Positions 9,553 through 17,864 are shown, numbered from the stretch's first letter. The stretch is 46,396 nt of DNA from Actinophytocola xanthii (GCF_001921205.1 NZ_MSIE01000038.1:1-46396), one strand, 5' to 3'. Notes: generated by a model from the letters alone, not told the origin. Numbers and translations: made by a program.

Positions 9553-9924
9553 GATGCCATTCGCTCGTCCCACGTGGTCACCAGGTTGGGAATCGATGGC
9601 CGGCACCCACGTTACGACGAGGCCTACCTTGCGGTGGCCGTGTCCCTATCAGCGGTCCCTCGGATGCCACCAGACCCGGTGACACCACCCCTGGATCATG
9701 GGTTCGACTGGGGGCGTTGGTCATGCCGAGCCTGGCGACCACAGCTCCATGATCAGGAACTACGAAGAAGGTAACGGGGGTAGCGCGGGTGCCGGTACGC
9801 GGCACGGCGGACAGGAGGTCGCGGTAGCGGCGGCACGCGGATCGTGCCTACGGGCCAGCGCGACCGGCAGCGCACCGCCTCGGGGCGTTGGCAGGCGTCC
9901 CCACGTGGCGACGAGAGCGACGGT
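9553..9924. other. IS110 left-end region and gene-free spacer
   Basis: No convincing gene. It holds the second copy of the 10-bp repeat (9640-9649) and a structured stretch at 9690-9754: the outer arms CCTGGATCATGG and CCATGATCAGG pair with one bulged G, and inside them TGGTC/GACCA and GCC/GGC can pair. On the transposase strand this lies upstream of the coding start, where IS110-group elements encode their bridge RNA, so it may be a leftover of that RNA. If the 10-bp repeats mark the element ends, though, the structure falls outside. From about 9760 to 9924 I see nothing recognisable. Confidence 0.4.
9640..9649. repeat. 10-bp direct repeat, copy 2 (left flank of IS110 remnant)
   Basis: Exact copy of the GTGTCCCTAT at 9079-9088. 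It lies 88 bp upstream of the transposase start codon. Confidence 0.55.
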
Positions 9925-10122
9925 TCAGCCGCGGGTGGCGCTGTGTTCCCGCAGGGCGGCCTCGAGGCGCAGGCCTACGCCGATCACGGTGAGCGAGATG
10001 ACGACGGGGGGCATCCATTCCTTGCTGCTGGGCGCAATCATGTCCAGGATCAGGACAAGGAGTGCGACGGCGAGGGCGCCGTTGCCGAACGCCCTCGCCG
10101 ACGTCGTGCTGCGTTCAGTCAT
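9925..10122 (-). CDS. Small two-helix membrane protein, unknown
   Basis: A 65-residue protein with two hydrophobic segments, about residues 14-31 (NGALAVALLVLILDMIA) and 38-53 (PPVVISLTVIGVGLRL), followed by a charged tail. I do not recognise a family. It lies 24 bp downstream of the secreted-protein gene on the same strand and is probably co-transcribed. No strong Shine-Dalgarno precedes ATG 10122. The hydrophobicity pattern supports it as real rather than a shadow frame. Confidence 0.55.
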   Translation of the reverse strand: MTERSTTSARAFGNGALAVALLVLILDMIAPSSKEWMPPVVISLTVIGVGLRLEAALREHSATRG

Positions 10123-10146
10123 GTTCGTCAGGGTGCCACAACGGTG

Positions 10147-10971
10147 TTAGCTGGGCGGGTTGTTGTAGAAAACCGGCGTGGATTTCTTGAGAGTATCGCC
10201 GGCGTCGCCGCTGTAGCTGAGGCTCATCACGCCGACCGAGATGGAAACGCCCCAGCTGGAAGCGTCACCGTCCTGGTTGTGCTCGAAGTGATAGCCGGCC
10301 ACCATTTTGTTGTCGCAGCCGTACCCGATGCGCCGGAAATGCAGGAGATGGGTACCGTGGTCCGACTTGAGGACGAATCCCTGCGTCCGATCACGAATCT
10401 GCCACACGCTTTCGTTGACGGTTGCCGTGTGTCGGTACGTCTGGTCGTAGTAGTTGTTCTGGTAGTCGTAGGCCGACAGCGTGTCGCCGTCGTTCTGCCA
10501 GCAGTTCTTGTCCACGTCGTCGGTGGCGAGGCCCGAGGCGTCGTCGGGGTTGGAACCGTTGACGTAGTCGTCCCGGAAGTTCCAGTTCCCCATGGCCGTC
10601 CACCACTCGCCGTACTGGTCCTGCGTGTGGTACCAGGCCCCCGTCACGGCGAAGGCGTTGATGGGAACGTCCCGGTACGCGGCCTGCACCTGGTGCGCCG
10701 TGGCGTTCCGCAGGCCCACCGCGGGTGCGTTGAACCGCAGGCTGTCCCCGCCGGCCTCGGTGATGGCGCGTTCCAGCGCCACGAAATCCCCCGGACGTTC
10801 TCCCCATGATTTCGCGGCTGCCGCCGCGGCGCGCTCCTTGGCGGTCACTGGTTCGGGTGCTGGCTCGGCCGACGCGGTGCCCGCGGTCGAGATGGCGGTC
10901 AGGCTGAAAAGTGCCATTCCGACCGCGAGGTGGGCGATGCGTCGCGTGCGCGACCTTGTCAGTGATCTCAT
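10147..10971 (-). CDS. Secreted protein of unknown family
   Basis: A 274-residue protein with a clear N-terminal signal peptide: Arg-rich start, hydrophobic core (LAVGMALFSLTAIS) and an ASA-EP cleavage site near residue 35. The mature part begins with an Ala/Glu-rich helix and then a region rich in Trp, Tyr, Asp and Asn (GAWYHTQDQYGEWWTAMGNW, YDYQNNYYDQTYRH) that looks beta-rich and extracellular. Two cysteines in the mature part (NCWQN, YGCDN) may form a disulfide. I recognise no catalytic motif or family. Codon use is less GC-biased than in the neighbours and the upstream region is AT-rich, which fits horizontal acquisition in this accessory stretch. Confidence 0.8.
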   Translation of the reverse strand: MRSLTRSRTRRIAHLAVGMALFSLTAISTAGTASAEPAPEPVTAKERAAAAAAKSWGERPGDFVALERAITEAGGDSLRFNAPAVGLRNATAHQVQAAYRDVPINAFAVTGAWYHTQDQYGEWWTAMGNWNFRDDYVNGSNPDDASGLATDDVDKNCWQNDGDTLSAYDYQNNYYDQTYRHTATVNESVWQIRDRTQGFVLKSDHGTHLLHFRRIGYGCDNKMVAGYHFEHNQDGDASSWGVSISVGVMSLSYSGDAGDTLKKSTPVFYNNPPS

Positions 10972-10976
10972 CAGAA

Positions 10977-10994
10977 AAATACTCCCCAGTATTT
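10977..10994 (-). promoter_or_regulatory. AT-rich inverted repeat holding the ribosome binding site
   Basis: AAATACT and AGTATTT form a perfect 7-bp inverted repeat around CCCC. In the transcript (minus strand) the loop and first stem base give GGGGAG, the Shine-Dalgarno of the secreted-protein gene, ten bases before its ATG. It could be an operator or an RNA hairpin that gates translation. A second AATACTGTGG-like copy lies about 60 bp upstream. Confidence 0.45.
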
Positions 10995-11107
10995 GACATC
11001 AGAATATCTGCCACCCGGCCCCCACCGGGATGTCCCCCACAGTATTCTTGATCATTCCTGGGCCCAGATGGTGTGGGACCGGATGAAATCACAATACCAC
11101 GGATGGG

Positions 11108-11638
11108 CTATGGCAAAACCTGCACTGTCTCGCCCGGCTGAAGCGAGGTGAAGAAGGCCCGCGCCGCCGCCATCGAGAGGCGTACGCAGCCGTGCGAGTC
11201 GGTGGCGAGGTCGCCCTGGTGGAAGGCGATGCCACCGGGGGCGAAGAACACCGAGTACGGCATGGGTGTGCCGTAGATGCTGCTGGTGTTCTCCTCGTCC
11301 TTCCACGAGACCGGGTAGGTCCCGGTCGGGGTCGGGTTGGCCCGGCCGCCGTGGGAGATGGGAACCGGGCCGTACTCGACGCGTCCGCCCCGCAGCAGCC
11401 AGGCCTGCCTGCTCGAGAGGCTCACACACGCGCGGACGTTCGCCGCGCACGGTGGGGGCGGTGGGGGCGGCGGCGTCGTGGTCGACGGGGCCGTTGAGCT
11501 GGCGGGGGAAGAGCTGGCGGGGGACGAGGCCACCGGGGCGGACGCCTGCCGGGGCGAGCCGCCGGGCGCGGCCTCCGCCGAACAGGACGCCAGGCAGGCC
11601 ACCGCCGCCGTGACCACCAGGAACCGAGCCAGGACCAT
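11108..11638 (-). CDS. L,D-transpeptidase (YkuD) lipoprotein
   Basis: Cell-envelope enzyme likely forming 3-3 crosslinks in peptidoglycan or attaching proteins. The 176-residue protein starts with a lipoprotein signal whose lipobox LASC places the lipidated Cys at residue 19. A Ser/Pro/Thr-rich linker with a run of eight prolines leads to a short YkuD domain: VEYGPVPISHGG, TPTGTYPVSWKD, GIAFHQGD and the catalytic HGCVRLS. ATG 11638 is preceded by GGAGG at five bases; GTG 11644 would overlap that ribosome binding site. It is a paralogue of the gene immediately upstream (11715-12344), 76 bp apart, and both follow glpX on the same strand. Confidence 0.92.
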   Translation of the reverse strand: MVLARFLVVTAAVACLASCSAEAAPGGSPRQASAPVASSPASSSPASSTAPSTTTPPPPPPPPCAANVRACVSLSSRQAWLLRGGRVEYGPVPISHGGRANPTPTGTYPVSWKDEENTSSIYGTPMPYSVFFAPGGIAFHQGDLATDSHGCVRLSMAAARAFFTSLQPGETVQVLP

Positions 11639-11714
11639 GAGCACCTCCGCTTGTCACCATTAGCCCACGCGGAGGAGGCCAGGGAGGTTGCAGCGGATCG
11701 AGGGCGCGCCCTGA

Positions 11715-12344
11715 CTACGGAACCACCTGCACGGTGTCGCCCACCTGGAGAGCCTCGTAATAGGTCTGCGCGGCGGCGTTCGACAGGTGGATGCAGCCGT
11801 GCGACAGGTCGGTCAGGCTGCCCTCGTGGAAGGCGATACCGCCGTTGAAGAACACCGAGTACGGCATCGGCGCGTTGTCGAACTCGCTGCTCAGGTGGTC
11901 GATGTCCTTCCACCCCACGGAGAACGTGCCGGGCGGGGTCTCCCACCCCGGGCGGCCGTGGGTGATCGGCACCGGTCCGTAGTCCACCCCGCCGTCGGAC
12001 AGCAGCCAGGACTGGTTCGCCGACAGGTCGATGCAGGCGTCCGTGCCGCCGTCGCAGGGGACGCCCGGGGGTGGCGGCGGCACCGTCTTGGTGATCGTCA
12101 CCTCGGCCTCGGCGACCGTCGGCAGCGGGGGGAAGGTGGTCACCGGGGTCGTCGGGGTCGTCGTCGGGGTCGTTGTCGACGGGGGAGCGGTCGGGGCGGG
12201 GGCGGGCGAGACCGGCGGTGGTGCCGGCGCCGCCGCGACCACCTGGCCCGCGGACGACGGCGCACCCGCCGAGGCCGCCGAGGCTGAGGCGGACAGGAGG
12301 GTGGCACCGGCCGTCAGGGTCACGAGCACCGTGCTGGTCCGCAT
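11715..12344 (-). CDS. L,D-transpeptidase (YkuD), secreted
   Basis: A 209-residue exported protein with an N-terminal signal sequence (STVLVTLTAGATLLSASASAASA), a long Pro/Thr/Val linker to about residue 105, and a YkuD domain with VDYGPVPITHGRPG, TPPGTFSVGWKD, GIAFHEGS and the catalytic HGCIHLS. It lacks a lipobox, unlike its paralogue downstream, so the two probably differ in anchoring. ATG 12344 is chosen over GTG 12374 because it opens on the signal peptide; the ribosome binding site is weak. Likely role: peptidoglycan 3-3 crosslinking in the cell wall. Confidence 0.92.
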   Translation of the reverse strand: MRTSTVLVTLTAGATLLSASASAASAGAPSSAGQVVAAAPAPPPVSPAPAPTAPPSTTTPTTTPTTPVTTFPPLPTVAEAEVTITKTVPPPPPGVPCDGGTDACIDLSANQSWLLSDGGVDYGPVPITHGRPGWETPPGTFSVGWKDIDHLSSEFDNAPMPYSVFFNGGIAFHEGSLTDLSHGCIHLSNAAAQTYYEALQVGDTVQVVP

Positions 12345-12407
12345 ACAGGTAAAGACGCCTCGAGGACCGTCCACGTTGCTCGTCCGGGCGAGACCGTTAC
12401 CCGAACG

Positions 12408-13472
12408 TCAGGGCAGCGGCGGGATCGGGTCGTCCTCGATGGCTCGCTCGATGCGGTCGAAGTCGACCGTCGAGTACTCGCGCAGCTTGGTCAGCCGGTG
12501 GAAGCCGTCGATCATGCGCACGGTGCCGGACTTCGACCGCATCACGATCGACTGGGTCGTGCAGCCGCCGCTGCGGTAGTGCACCCCGCGCAGGAGGTCG
12601 CCGTCGGTGATGCCGGTCGCGCAGAAGAACGCGTTGTCGCCGCTGACCAGGTCGTCGGTGAACAGCACCCGGTCCAGGTCGTGACCGGCGCCGACCGCCT
12701 TCTCCCGCTCCTCGTCGTCCTTGGGCCAGAGCCTGGCCTGCATCGCACCGCCCATGCACTTGAGCGCGCAGGCCGCGATGATGCCCTCCGGCGTTCCGCC
12801 GATCCCGAACAGCAGGTCCACGCCGGTGTTCGGCCGCGCCGCGGAGATCGCGCCGGCGACGTCGCCGTCGGAGATGAAGTGGATCCGGGCGCCGGCGTCG
12901 CGCACGGCGCGGATGTGGTCGGTGTGCCGCTCCCGGTCGAGGATGCACACGGTCACGTCGGAGACGTCGGTCTGCTTGGCGCGGGCCACCCGGCGGATGT
13001 TCTCGGCGATCGGCGCGGTCAGGTCGACGACGTCGGCGGCCTCCGGGCCGACGGCGAGCTTCTCCATGTAGAACACCGCCGACGGGTCGAACATCGCGCC
13101 CCGCTCGGTGGCCGCGAGCACGGCGATCGCGTTGGGCATCCCCTTCGCCATCAGCGTCGTCCCGTCGATCGGGTCGACCGCCACGTCGCACTCGGGGCCG
13201 TCCCCGTTGCCGACCTCCTCGCCGTTGTAGAGCATCGGGGCCTGGTCCTTCTCGCCCTCCCCGATCACCACGACGCCGCGCATCGAGACGGTGCCGATCA
13301 GCTTGCGCATGGCGTCGACGGCGGCGCCGTCCCCACCGTTCTTGTCGCCCCGACCGACCCAGCGGCCGGCCGCCATCGCCGCCGCCTCGGTCACCCGGAC
13401 CAGTTCGAGGGCGAGATTGCGGTCCGGCGCCTCGCGCCGGCGCGTGGTCGTCGGCTGGTCGGACTGGGTCAT
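12408..13472 (-). CDS. glpX: Class II fructose-1,6-bisphosphatase
   Basis: Hydrolyses fructose 1,6-bisphosphate to fructose 6-phosphate in gluconeogenesis; cytoplasmic and metal-dependent. The 354-residue protein carries the Li-sensitive phosphatase fold motifs [11 protein letters not shown] (metal-binding DPIDGT), [15 protein letters not shown] and [12 protein letters not shown] 13472 has GGAGG upstream (GGAGGCGGT before ATG). It is divergent from a DUF4245 gene, the same pairing I recall next to mycobacterial glpX. Confidence 0.96.
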   Translation of the reverse strand: MTQSDQPTTTRRREAPDRNLALELVRVTEAAAMAAGRWVGRGDKNGGDGAAVDAMRKLIGTVSMRGVVVIGEGEKDQAPMLYNGEEVGNGDGPECDVAVDPIDGTTLMAKGMPNAIAVLAATERGAMFDPSAVFYMEKLAVGPEAADVVDLTAPIAENIRRVARAKQTDVSDVTVCILDRERHTDHIRAVRDAGARIHFISDGDVAGAISAARPNTGVDLLFGIGGTPEGIIAACALKCMGGAMQARLWPKDDEEREKAVGAGHDLDRVLFTDDLVSGDNAFFCATGITDGDLLRGVHYRSGGCTTQSIVMRSKSGTVRMIDGFHRLTKLREYSTVDFDRIERAIEDDPIPPLP

Positions 13473-13585
13473 ACCGCCTCCCGGTGTCTCCCCGCGTCTC
13501 CCCCAGCAAGGTCCCCTCGATCCTCCCAGACGGTGGGACACGGGGACGAGTGAGCATGATCTCCACCACCTGCGAGGATGGGCGC

Positions 13586-14197
13586 GTGGTGGACCGAGAG
13601 GTGGACCCGGGTGGGCAGCCCCAGCGCCCGGGCCGGGCCGGGTTGCGGATGCGTGACATGGTCGGTGCCGTCGCCGTGCTGCTGGCGATCGTCGGCCTGA
13701 TCGTGACGGTGACCCGCGGCTGCTCGTTCGATCCCGGCGGTCCCGACGTGTCCCCGGACACCGCGCCCTCGGTGGACGTCTCGGCGAAGCTGGACGACGC
13801 GGTTCGGACGGTGGGCTTCCCGCTCCGGCGGCCCGCGCTGCCCGGCGGCTGGCGGGCCAACTCGTCCTCCACCGCCCCGGTCGGAACCGGTGCCAGGGCC
13901 GACGTCGTGATCCGGGTGGGCTGGCTGACCCCGGCCGGGCGCTACGTCCAGCTCGGCCAGTCGGGCGGAGACCTCGCCGAGGTGGTGGCCGCCGAGACCG
14001 GTGAGGCCGCGGCCGACACCGGGTCCGTGGAGGTCGGCGGGGCCGAGTGGCGGACCTACCCCTCCCGGCGGGACGAGGTGGCCTGGGCGACGACCGTGGC
14101 CGGAGCGGTCACGGTGATCACCGGCTCGGGTGACGAGGACGAGTTCCGGGTGCTGGCCACCGCCGTCCTCGAGGCGGAGCCGCTGCCGAGGCCCTGA
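13586..14197 (+). CDS. DUF4245 membrane-anchored protein
   Basis: About 203 residues, with one N-terminal transmembrane segment ([21 protein letters not shown]) followed by an extracytoplasmic domain typical of DUF4245 ([25 protein letters not shown], a [17 protein letters not shown]-like strand, a C-terminal [21 protein letters not shown]). Function is unknown; members are found beside glpX in many actinobacteria. GTG 13586 is favoured by GAGG eight bases upstream; ATG 13556 is an alternative adding ten residues. Confidence 0.82.
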   Translation: MVDREVDPGGQPQRPGRAGLRMRDMVGAVAVLLAIVGLIVTVTRGCSFDPGGPDVSPDTAPSVDVSAKLDDAVRTVGFPLRRPALPGGWRANSSSTAPVGTGARADVVIRVGWLTPAGRYVQLGQSGGDLAEVVAAETGEAAADTGSVEVGGAEWRTYPSRRDEVAWATTVAGAVTVITGSGDEDEFRVLATAVLEAEPLPRP

Positions 14198-14209
14198 TCC
14201 CGCACGTTT

Positions 14210-14779
14210 TCAGCTGGCCCGCCAGCACCCCTGGACGTGGTCGTCGACCATGCCGGTGGCCTGCATCAGCGCGTAGGCGGTGGTGGGGCCGACGAAGGCG
14301 AACCCGCGCCGCTTGAGCTCCTTGGCCATCGCGGTGGACTCACGGGTGCTGGCCGGCACCTCCGCCGGCGTCGCCGGGCGCGGGCGAGTGGCCGGGTCCG
14401 GCGCGAACGACCAGAGCAGCTCGTCCAGCGGCCGGTCGAGCTCAGCGATGGCCCTGGCGTTGGTGACCGCGGCATTGATCTTCGCGCGGTTGCGGACGAT
14501 CGAGGTGTCGGCCATCAGCCGGGCGACGTCGTCGTCGTCGAACTGGGCGACCAGCTCCGGGGCGAAGCCGGCGAAGGCGCGGCGGAAGCCCTCGCGCTTG
14601 CGCAGGATCGTGAGCCAGGACAGCCCGGACTGGAAGGCTTCCAGCGTCAGCCGTTCGTACAGCTCCCGCTCCCCGTGCAGCGGGACGCCCCACTCCTCGT
14701 CGTGGTAGGCGACGTAGATGTCCGCCGAGTTGCCCCAACCGCATCGCGGGCGGCCGTCCGGGCCGAGCGGGGCCGTCAT
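14210..14779 (-). CDS. tag: DNA-3-methyladenine glycosylase I
   Basis: Removes 3-methyladenine from alkylated DNA in base excision repair. The 189-residue protein shows RCGWGNSADIYVAYHDEEWG at the N terminus, LTLEAFQSGLSW, and C-terminal FVGPTTAYALMQATGMVDDH followed by Gly-Cys; the Cys and His residues at both ends form the family zinc site. The ATG overlaps the stop of the upstream DivIVA-like gene as ATGA, implying translational coupling. It is the last gene of a minus-strand run that begins with the LOG-family gene. Confidence 0.95.
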   Translation of the reverse strand: MTAPLGPDGRPRCGWGNSADIYVAYHDEEWGVPLHGERELYERLTLEAFQSGLSWLTILRKREGFRRAFAGFAPELVAQFDDDDVARLMADTSIVRNRAKINAAVTNARAIAELDRPLDELLWSFAPDPATRPRPATPAEVPASTRESTAMAKELKRRGFAFVGPTTAYALMQATGMVDDHVQGCWRAS

Positions 14780-15165
14780 GCCCGGTCCGGCCCGACCGCT
14801 GGCTCCGCGGCCTCCGCGGTGGGCTCGGCCGGCGGCTCGAGGACGCGCTCCCGGTCCTCGACGCCCTCGGTCTCCGCCAGCCGCCGCCGCAGCTCGGCCA
14901 CCTCGGACCGCAGGTCGGCGAGCTCGCCCTCCACCCGGCGCAGCACCCAGTCGACCTCGGACATCTTGTAGCCGCGGAGCACCAGCTGGAAGCGGACGTC
15001 CCGCACGTCCTCGGGGGTGATGTCCGAGGCGGGCAGCCGGGTCGGCGACGCCCCCGGCGGCAGCGCCGGCAGCTCCTCACCTCGGCCGAACACGACCGAG
15101 GCGAGCAGGAACACCACGGCTGCCACGAGGATCATGACGACCAGGTAGATCAGTGCGGTGGTCAC
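14776..15165 (-). CDS. Small DivIVA-domain membrane protein
   Basis: A 129-residue protein with an N-terminal transmembrane helix (TALIYLVVMILVAAVVFLLASVVF), a DivIVA-like segment (ITPEDVRDVRFQLVLRGYKMSEVDWVLRRVEGEL) and a short coiled coil (LRSEVAELRRRLAE), then an Ala/Glu/Pro-rich tail. It resembles the small protein encoded between gpgS and tagA in mycobacteria, as I recall. A role in septal or polar wall organisation is inferred only from the domain. GTG 15165 opens directly on the transmembrane helix; no good ribosome binding site is visible. Confidence 0.85.
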   Translation of the reverse strand: MTTALIYLVVMILVAAVVFLLASVVFGRGEELPALPPGASPTRLPASDITPEDVRDVRFQLVLRGYKMSEVDWVLRRVEGELADLRSEVAELRRRLAETEGVEDRERVLEPPAEPTAEAAEPAVGPDRA

Positions 15166-15200
15166 GAGAGGGATCGTCGCACACCCGTGGCGGCGGACCC

Positions 15201-16127
15201 TCAGCGCACGAGGAGCTCGCGCATGGGCGGCCGGTCGGTGACGTGCACGCCGGCGGTGTCCGGCAGCCACTCCCCGGCCACCTGCACGAACTGGGTGAGC
15301 TCGCCGGGCGTGTCACCGGGCAGCAGGCCGCACCGGCCCAGCGCCGTGCTCAGGATCTGGCGGGCCATCAGCCCGAGCGCGGCCAGCGGCTGGTTGCGGT
15401 GGCGGCGCACGCCGAGGTTGACCTGGGCGATGCCGGGCAGCCCGACCAGGCGGTGCGCGTCGAGCAGCAGCCCGATCTCCACGCCGTAGCCCGAGGCGAA
15501 CGGCACCGCCTCGAGCAGCTCACGGGTGCCCGCGTACTCGCCGGACAGCGGCTGGATGATCCCGGAGAGCTCGGGACGCAGCGCCGAAAGCAGAGGTCGG
15601 GCCATCAGCTCGGTCACCCGCCCGCCACCGGAGCCGACCGAGGCATCCTCAGTAGACAGCGGGCGGCGGTAGAAGCCCTTCACCAGCTGGACTTCGGGTT
15701 GCAGGAGCAGCGGTCCGAGCAGAGTCGGCACGAACGCGGGGTCCGGGTCCACGAGGTCGGAGTCGACGAACGCGAGCAGGTCGCCACTGGTCGCGGCGAG
15801 CGAGCGCCACAGCACCTCACCCTTGCCCGGCAGGGGTTCCAGCTCGGTCAGAACGTCGGTGCGGAGCACCACCCGCGCGCCGGCGGCGAGGGCGACCTCG
15901 ACCGTGCGGTCGGTCGACCCCGAGTCGATCACCACCAGCTCGTCCACGAGCGTACCGACCAGGGGGCGGATCGAGGCGATGACGTCGCCTACCGTCGCCT
16001 CCTCGTTCAGCGCCGGCAGTACGACGCTCACGGTGCGAGAACCCTTGGCGGCCACCAGGTCCGCGACCGTCCACTCGACACTCTGCCAGGTCCGCGAGGC
16101 GAACCAGTCCCGCGCGGCCGCGTCCAT
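15201..16127 (-). CDS. gpgS: Glucosyl-3-phosphoglycerate synthase
   Basis: GT81 glycosyltransferase that moves glucose from a nucleotide sugar to 3-phosphoglycerate, the first step to glucosylglycerate and methylglucose lipopolysaccharides. The 308-residue protein shows SVVLPALNEEATVGDVIASI, DELVVIDSGSTDRTVEVA, GKGEVLWRS, FVDSDLVDP (metal-binding DxD) and SGYGVEIGLLLD. Start ATG 16127 overlaps the folP2 stop as TGATG, so the two are coupled. It lies in the order LOG, folP2, gpgS, DivIVA-like, tag, matching my recall of the mycobacterial Rv1205-Rv1210 block. Confidence 0.95.
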   Translation of the reverse strand: MDAAARDWFASRTWQSVEWTVADLVAAKGSRTVSVVLPALNEEATVGDVIASIRPLVGTLVDELVVIDSGSTDRTVEVALAAGARVVLRTDVLTELEPLPGKGEVLWRSLAATSGDLLAFVDSDLVDPDPAFVPTLLGPLLLQPEVQLVKGFYRRPLSTEDASVGSGGGRVTELMARPLLSALRPELSGIIQPLSGEYAGTRELLEAVPFASGYGVEIGLLLDAHRLVGLPGIAQVNLGVRRHRNQPLAALGLMARQILSTALGRCGLLPGDTPGELTQFVQVAGEWLPDTAGVHVTDRPPMRELLVR

Positions 16128-16996
16128 CAGGCCAGCGCCCGCAGGCAGCGGGCAGGCGGACGCGTGCCCGCGATGCTCGCGACCATCTCGACAACCTGCC
16201 TGGTCCGGCGCACCTCGTGCGCACGGAAGACCCGGGCGCCGGCCAGTGCCGCTACCGAGGTCGCCGCCAGTGTTCCGTCCACCCGGTCCTCCAGTCCCAC
16301 GCCCAGGGTCTCCCCGATGAAGTCCTTGTTGGACAACGCCATGAGCACCGGCCAGCCGGTGCCCACGAGCTCGTCGACCCGACGCAGCAGCGCGAGGCCG
16401 TGCCAGGTGTTCTTGCCGAAGTCGTGGGTGGGGTCGATGAGCACCCGGTCGGCCGGAACGCCGAGCGACACGACGTGCTCGGCTCGCGCGACCAGCTCGG
16501 CCACCACCTCGGCGACCACGTCCAGGTACCGCACCCGGTGGGGGTCGGTCCGCGGAGCGACGCCACCGGTGTGCGAGCAGACCATGCCGACGCCGAACTC
16601 GGCGGCCACCTCGGCCAGCCGGGGGTCCGCACCCGCCCACGTGTCGTTGACCAGGTCGGCGCCGGCCGCGCATACGGCCCGAGCGACCTCGTGCCGCCAG
16701 GTGTCCACGCTGATGACCAGGTCGGGATGCCGCTCACGGACCTGTTCGACCACCGGCACGACCCGGCGCAGCTCCTCGTCGACGTCCACCCGCTCGCCGT
16801 GCGCGCCGGCCCGCACACCGCCGATGTCGACGATGTCGGCGCCCTCGGCGACCAGGCGGTCGACCGCCGCCAGCGCGGCCCGCTCGTCGAAGGTGGTGCC
16901 GCGGTCGTAGAAGGAGTCCCTGGTGCGGTTGACGATCCCCATCACCAGGGCACGGTCGGTAGCCACCGCCCGATCACCAAAACCAAGTGTCCGCAC
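16127..16996 (-). CDS. folP2: FolP2-type dihydropteroate synthase homologue
   Basis: A 289-residue TIM-barrel protein of the DHPS family. Key motifs diverge from folate-making DHPS: MGIVNRTRDSFYDRG in place of the NxTPDSFSDGG consensus, and DIGGVRAGAHGE in place of GGESTRPG. The later DPTHDFGKNTWHG and ALSNKDFIGE segments are preserved in outline. Mycobacterial FolP2 has the same neighbours and, as I recall, does not show DHPS activity, so annotation as a sulfonamide target would be unsafe. Coupling to gpgS suggests a role in that pathway, but this is inference. The start is GTG 16996. Confidence 0.88.
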   Translation of the reverse strand: MRTLGFGDRAVATDRALVMGIVNRTRDSFYDRGTTFDERAALAAVDRLVAEGADIVDIGGVRAGAHGERVDVDEELRRVVPVVEQVRERHPDLVISVDTWRHEVARAVCAAGADLVNDTWAGADPRLAEVAAEFGVGMVCSHTGGVAPRTDPHRVRYLDVVAEVVAELVARAEHVVSLGVPADRVLIDPTHDFGKNTWHGLALLRRVDELVGTGWPVLMALSNKDFIGETLGVGLEDRVDGTLAATSVAALAGARVFRAHEVRRTRQVVEMVASIAGTRPPARCLRALA

Positions 16997-17078
16997 GACG
17001 CCGATGGTGCCACGCCCTCAGCCCGGAAACGCCGCGCGATACACCCCGGTCACAAAAGGTGACACCCGCGAAACGCGC

Positions 17079-17864
17079 CTAGTGCACTTCGATCCAGGCC
17101 TGGTAGGCCTCTTCCACTACGCGGATGGCGTCGTCGACGTCGTCGGTCACGTGCAGGAGAGCCATGTCCTTCTCGCCGATCTTGCCTTCCTTGTAGACGG
17201 TGTCGTGCACCCAGTCGTACAGACCGCCCCAGTAGGACCGTCCGAACAGGACCACCGGGAACTTGGTGACCTTCTTGGTCTGCACCAGGGTGAGCGCCTC
17301 GAACAGCTCGTCCAGGGTGCCGAAGCCGCCGGGCAGACAGATGAACGCCTGGGCGTACTTCACGAACATCGTCTTGCGGGTGAAGAAGTAGCGGAAGTTC
17401 ACGCCGAGGTCGACCCACGGGTTGAGGCCCTGCTCGAACGGCAGTTCGATGCCCAGGCCGATCGACAGGCCGCCGGCCTCGGAGCAGCCCCGGTTGACCG
17501 CCTCCATCACCCCCGGCCCGCCGCCGGTCATCGCGGCGTACCCGGCGTCGGCCAGGGCCGCGCCGATCCGCATCCCCAGCTGGTACTCCGGGTGGTCGCG
17601 GCCGGTGCGGGCGGAGCCGAACACGGTCACCGCGCGCGGCACCTCGGCGAGCGCGCCGAACCCCTCGACGAACTCGGCCTGGATGCGCAGCACCCGCCAC
17701 GGGTCGGTGTGCACCCAGTCGGCAGGGCCGCGGGAGTCCAGCAGTCGCTGGTCGGTGGTGGTGTCCTCTTCCCTGCGCGAGCGGCGCAGCACCACCGGGC
17801 CGCGCTGCTTCTCCCGCGGGTGCTCCTCGTCGTCGGGGCGGTCGGCGGATTGCTCGATAGTCAC
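17079..17864 (-). CDS. LOG-family (TIGR00730) protein
   Basis: A 261-residue Rossmann-like protein with GGGPGVMEAVNRGCSEAGG and the signature PGGFGTLDELFEAL. Members hydrolyse nucleoside 5'-monophosphates, in plants releasing active cytokinins; the bacterial substrate is often AMP or cytokinin ribotides. The N-terminal 45 residues are charged and low-complexity. It sits first in the minus-strand run and 82 bp before folP2; a short GTCAC/GTGAC inverted repeat lies in that gap. Confidence 0.92.
   Translation of the reverse strand: MTIEQSADRPDDEEHPREKQRGPVVLRRSRREEDTTTDQRLLDSRGPADWVHTDPWRVLRIQAEFVEGFGALAEVPRAVTVFGSARTGRDHPEYQLGMRIGAALADAGYAAMTGGGPGVMEAVNRGCSEAGGLSIGLGIELPFEQGLNPWVDLGVNFRYFFTRKTMFVKYAQAFICLPGGFGTLDELFEALTLVQTKKVTKFPVVLFGRSYWGGLYDWVHDTVYKEGKIGEKDMALLHVTDDVDDAIRVVEEAYQAWIEVH

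Noticed and set aside
17049-17063. GTCAC/GTGAC inverted repeat between the LOG and folP2 genes
   Set aside because: Five-base arms are expected by chance at this GC content and no regulator neighbours it.
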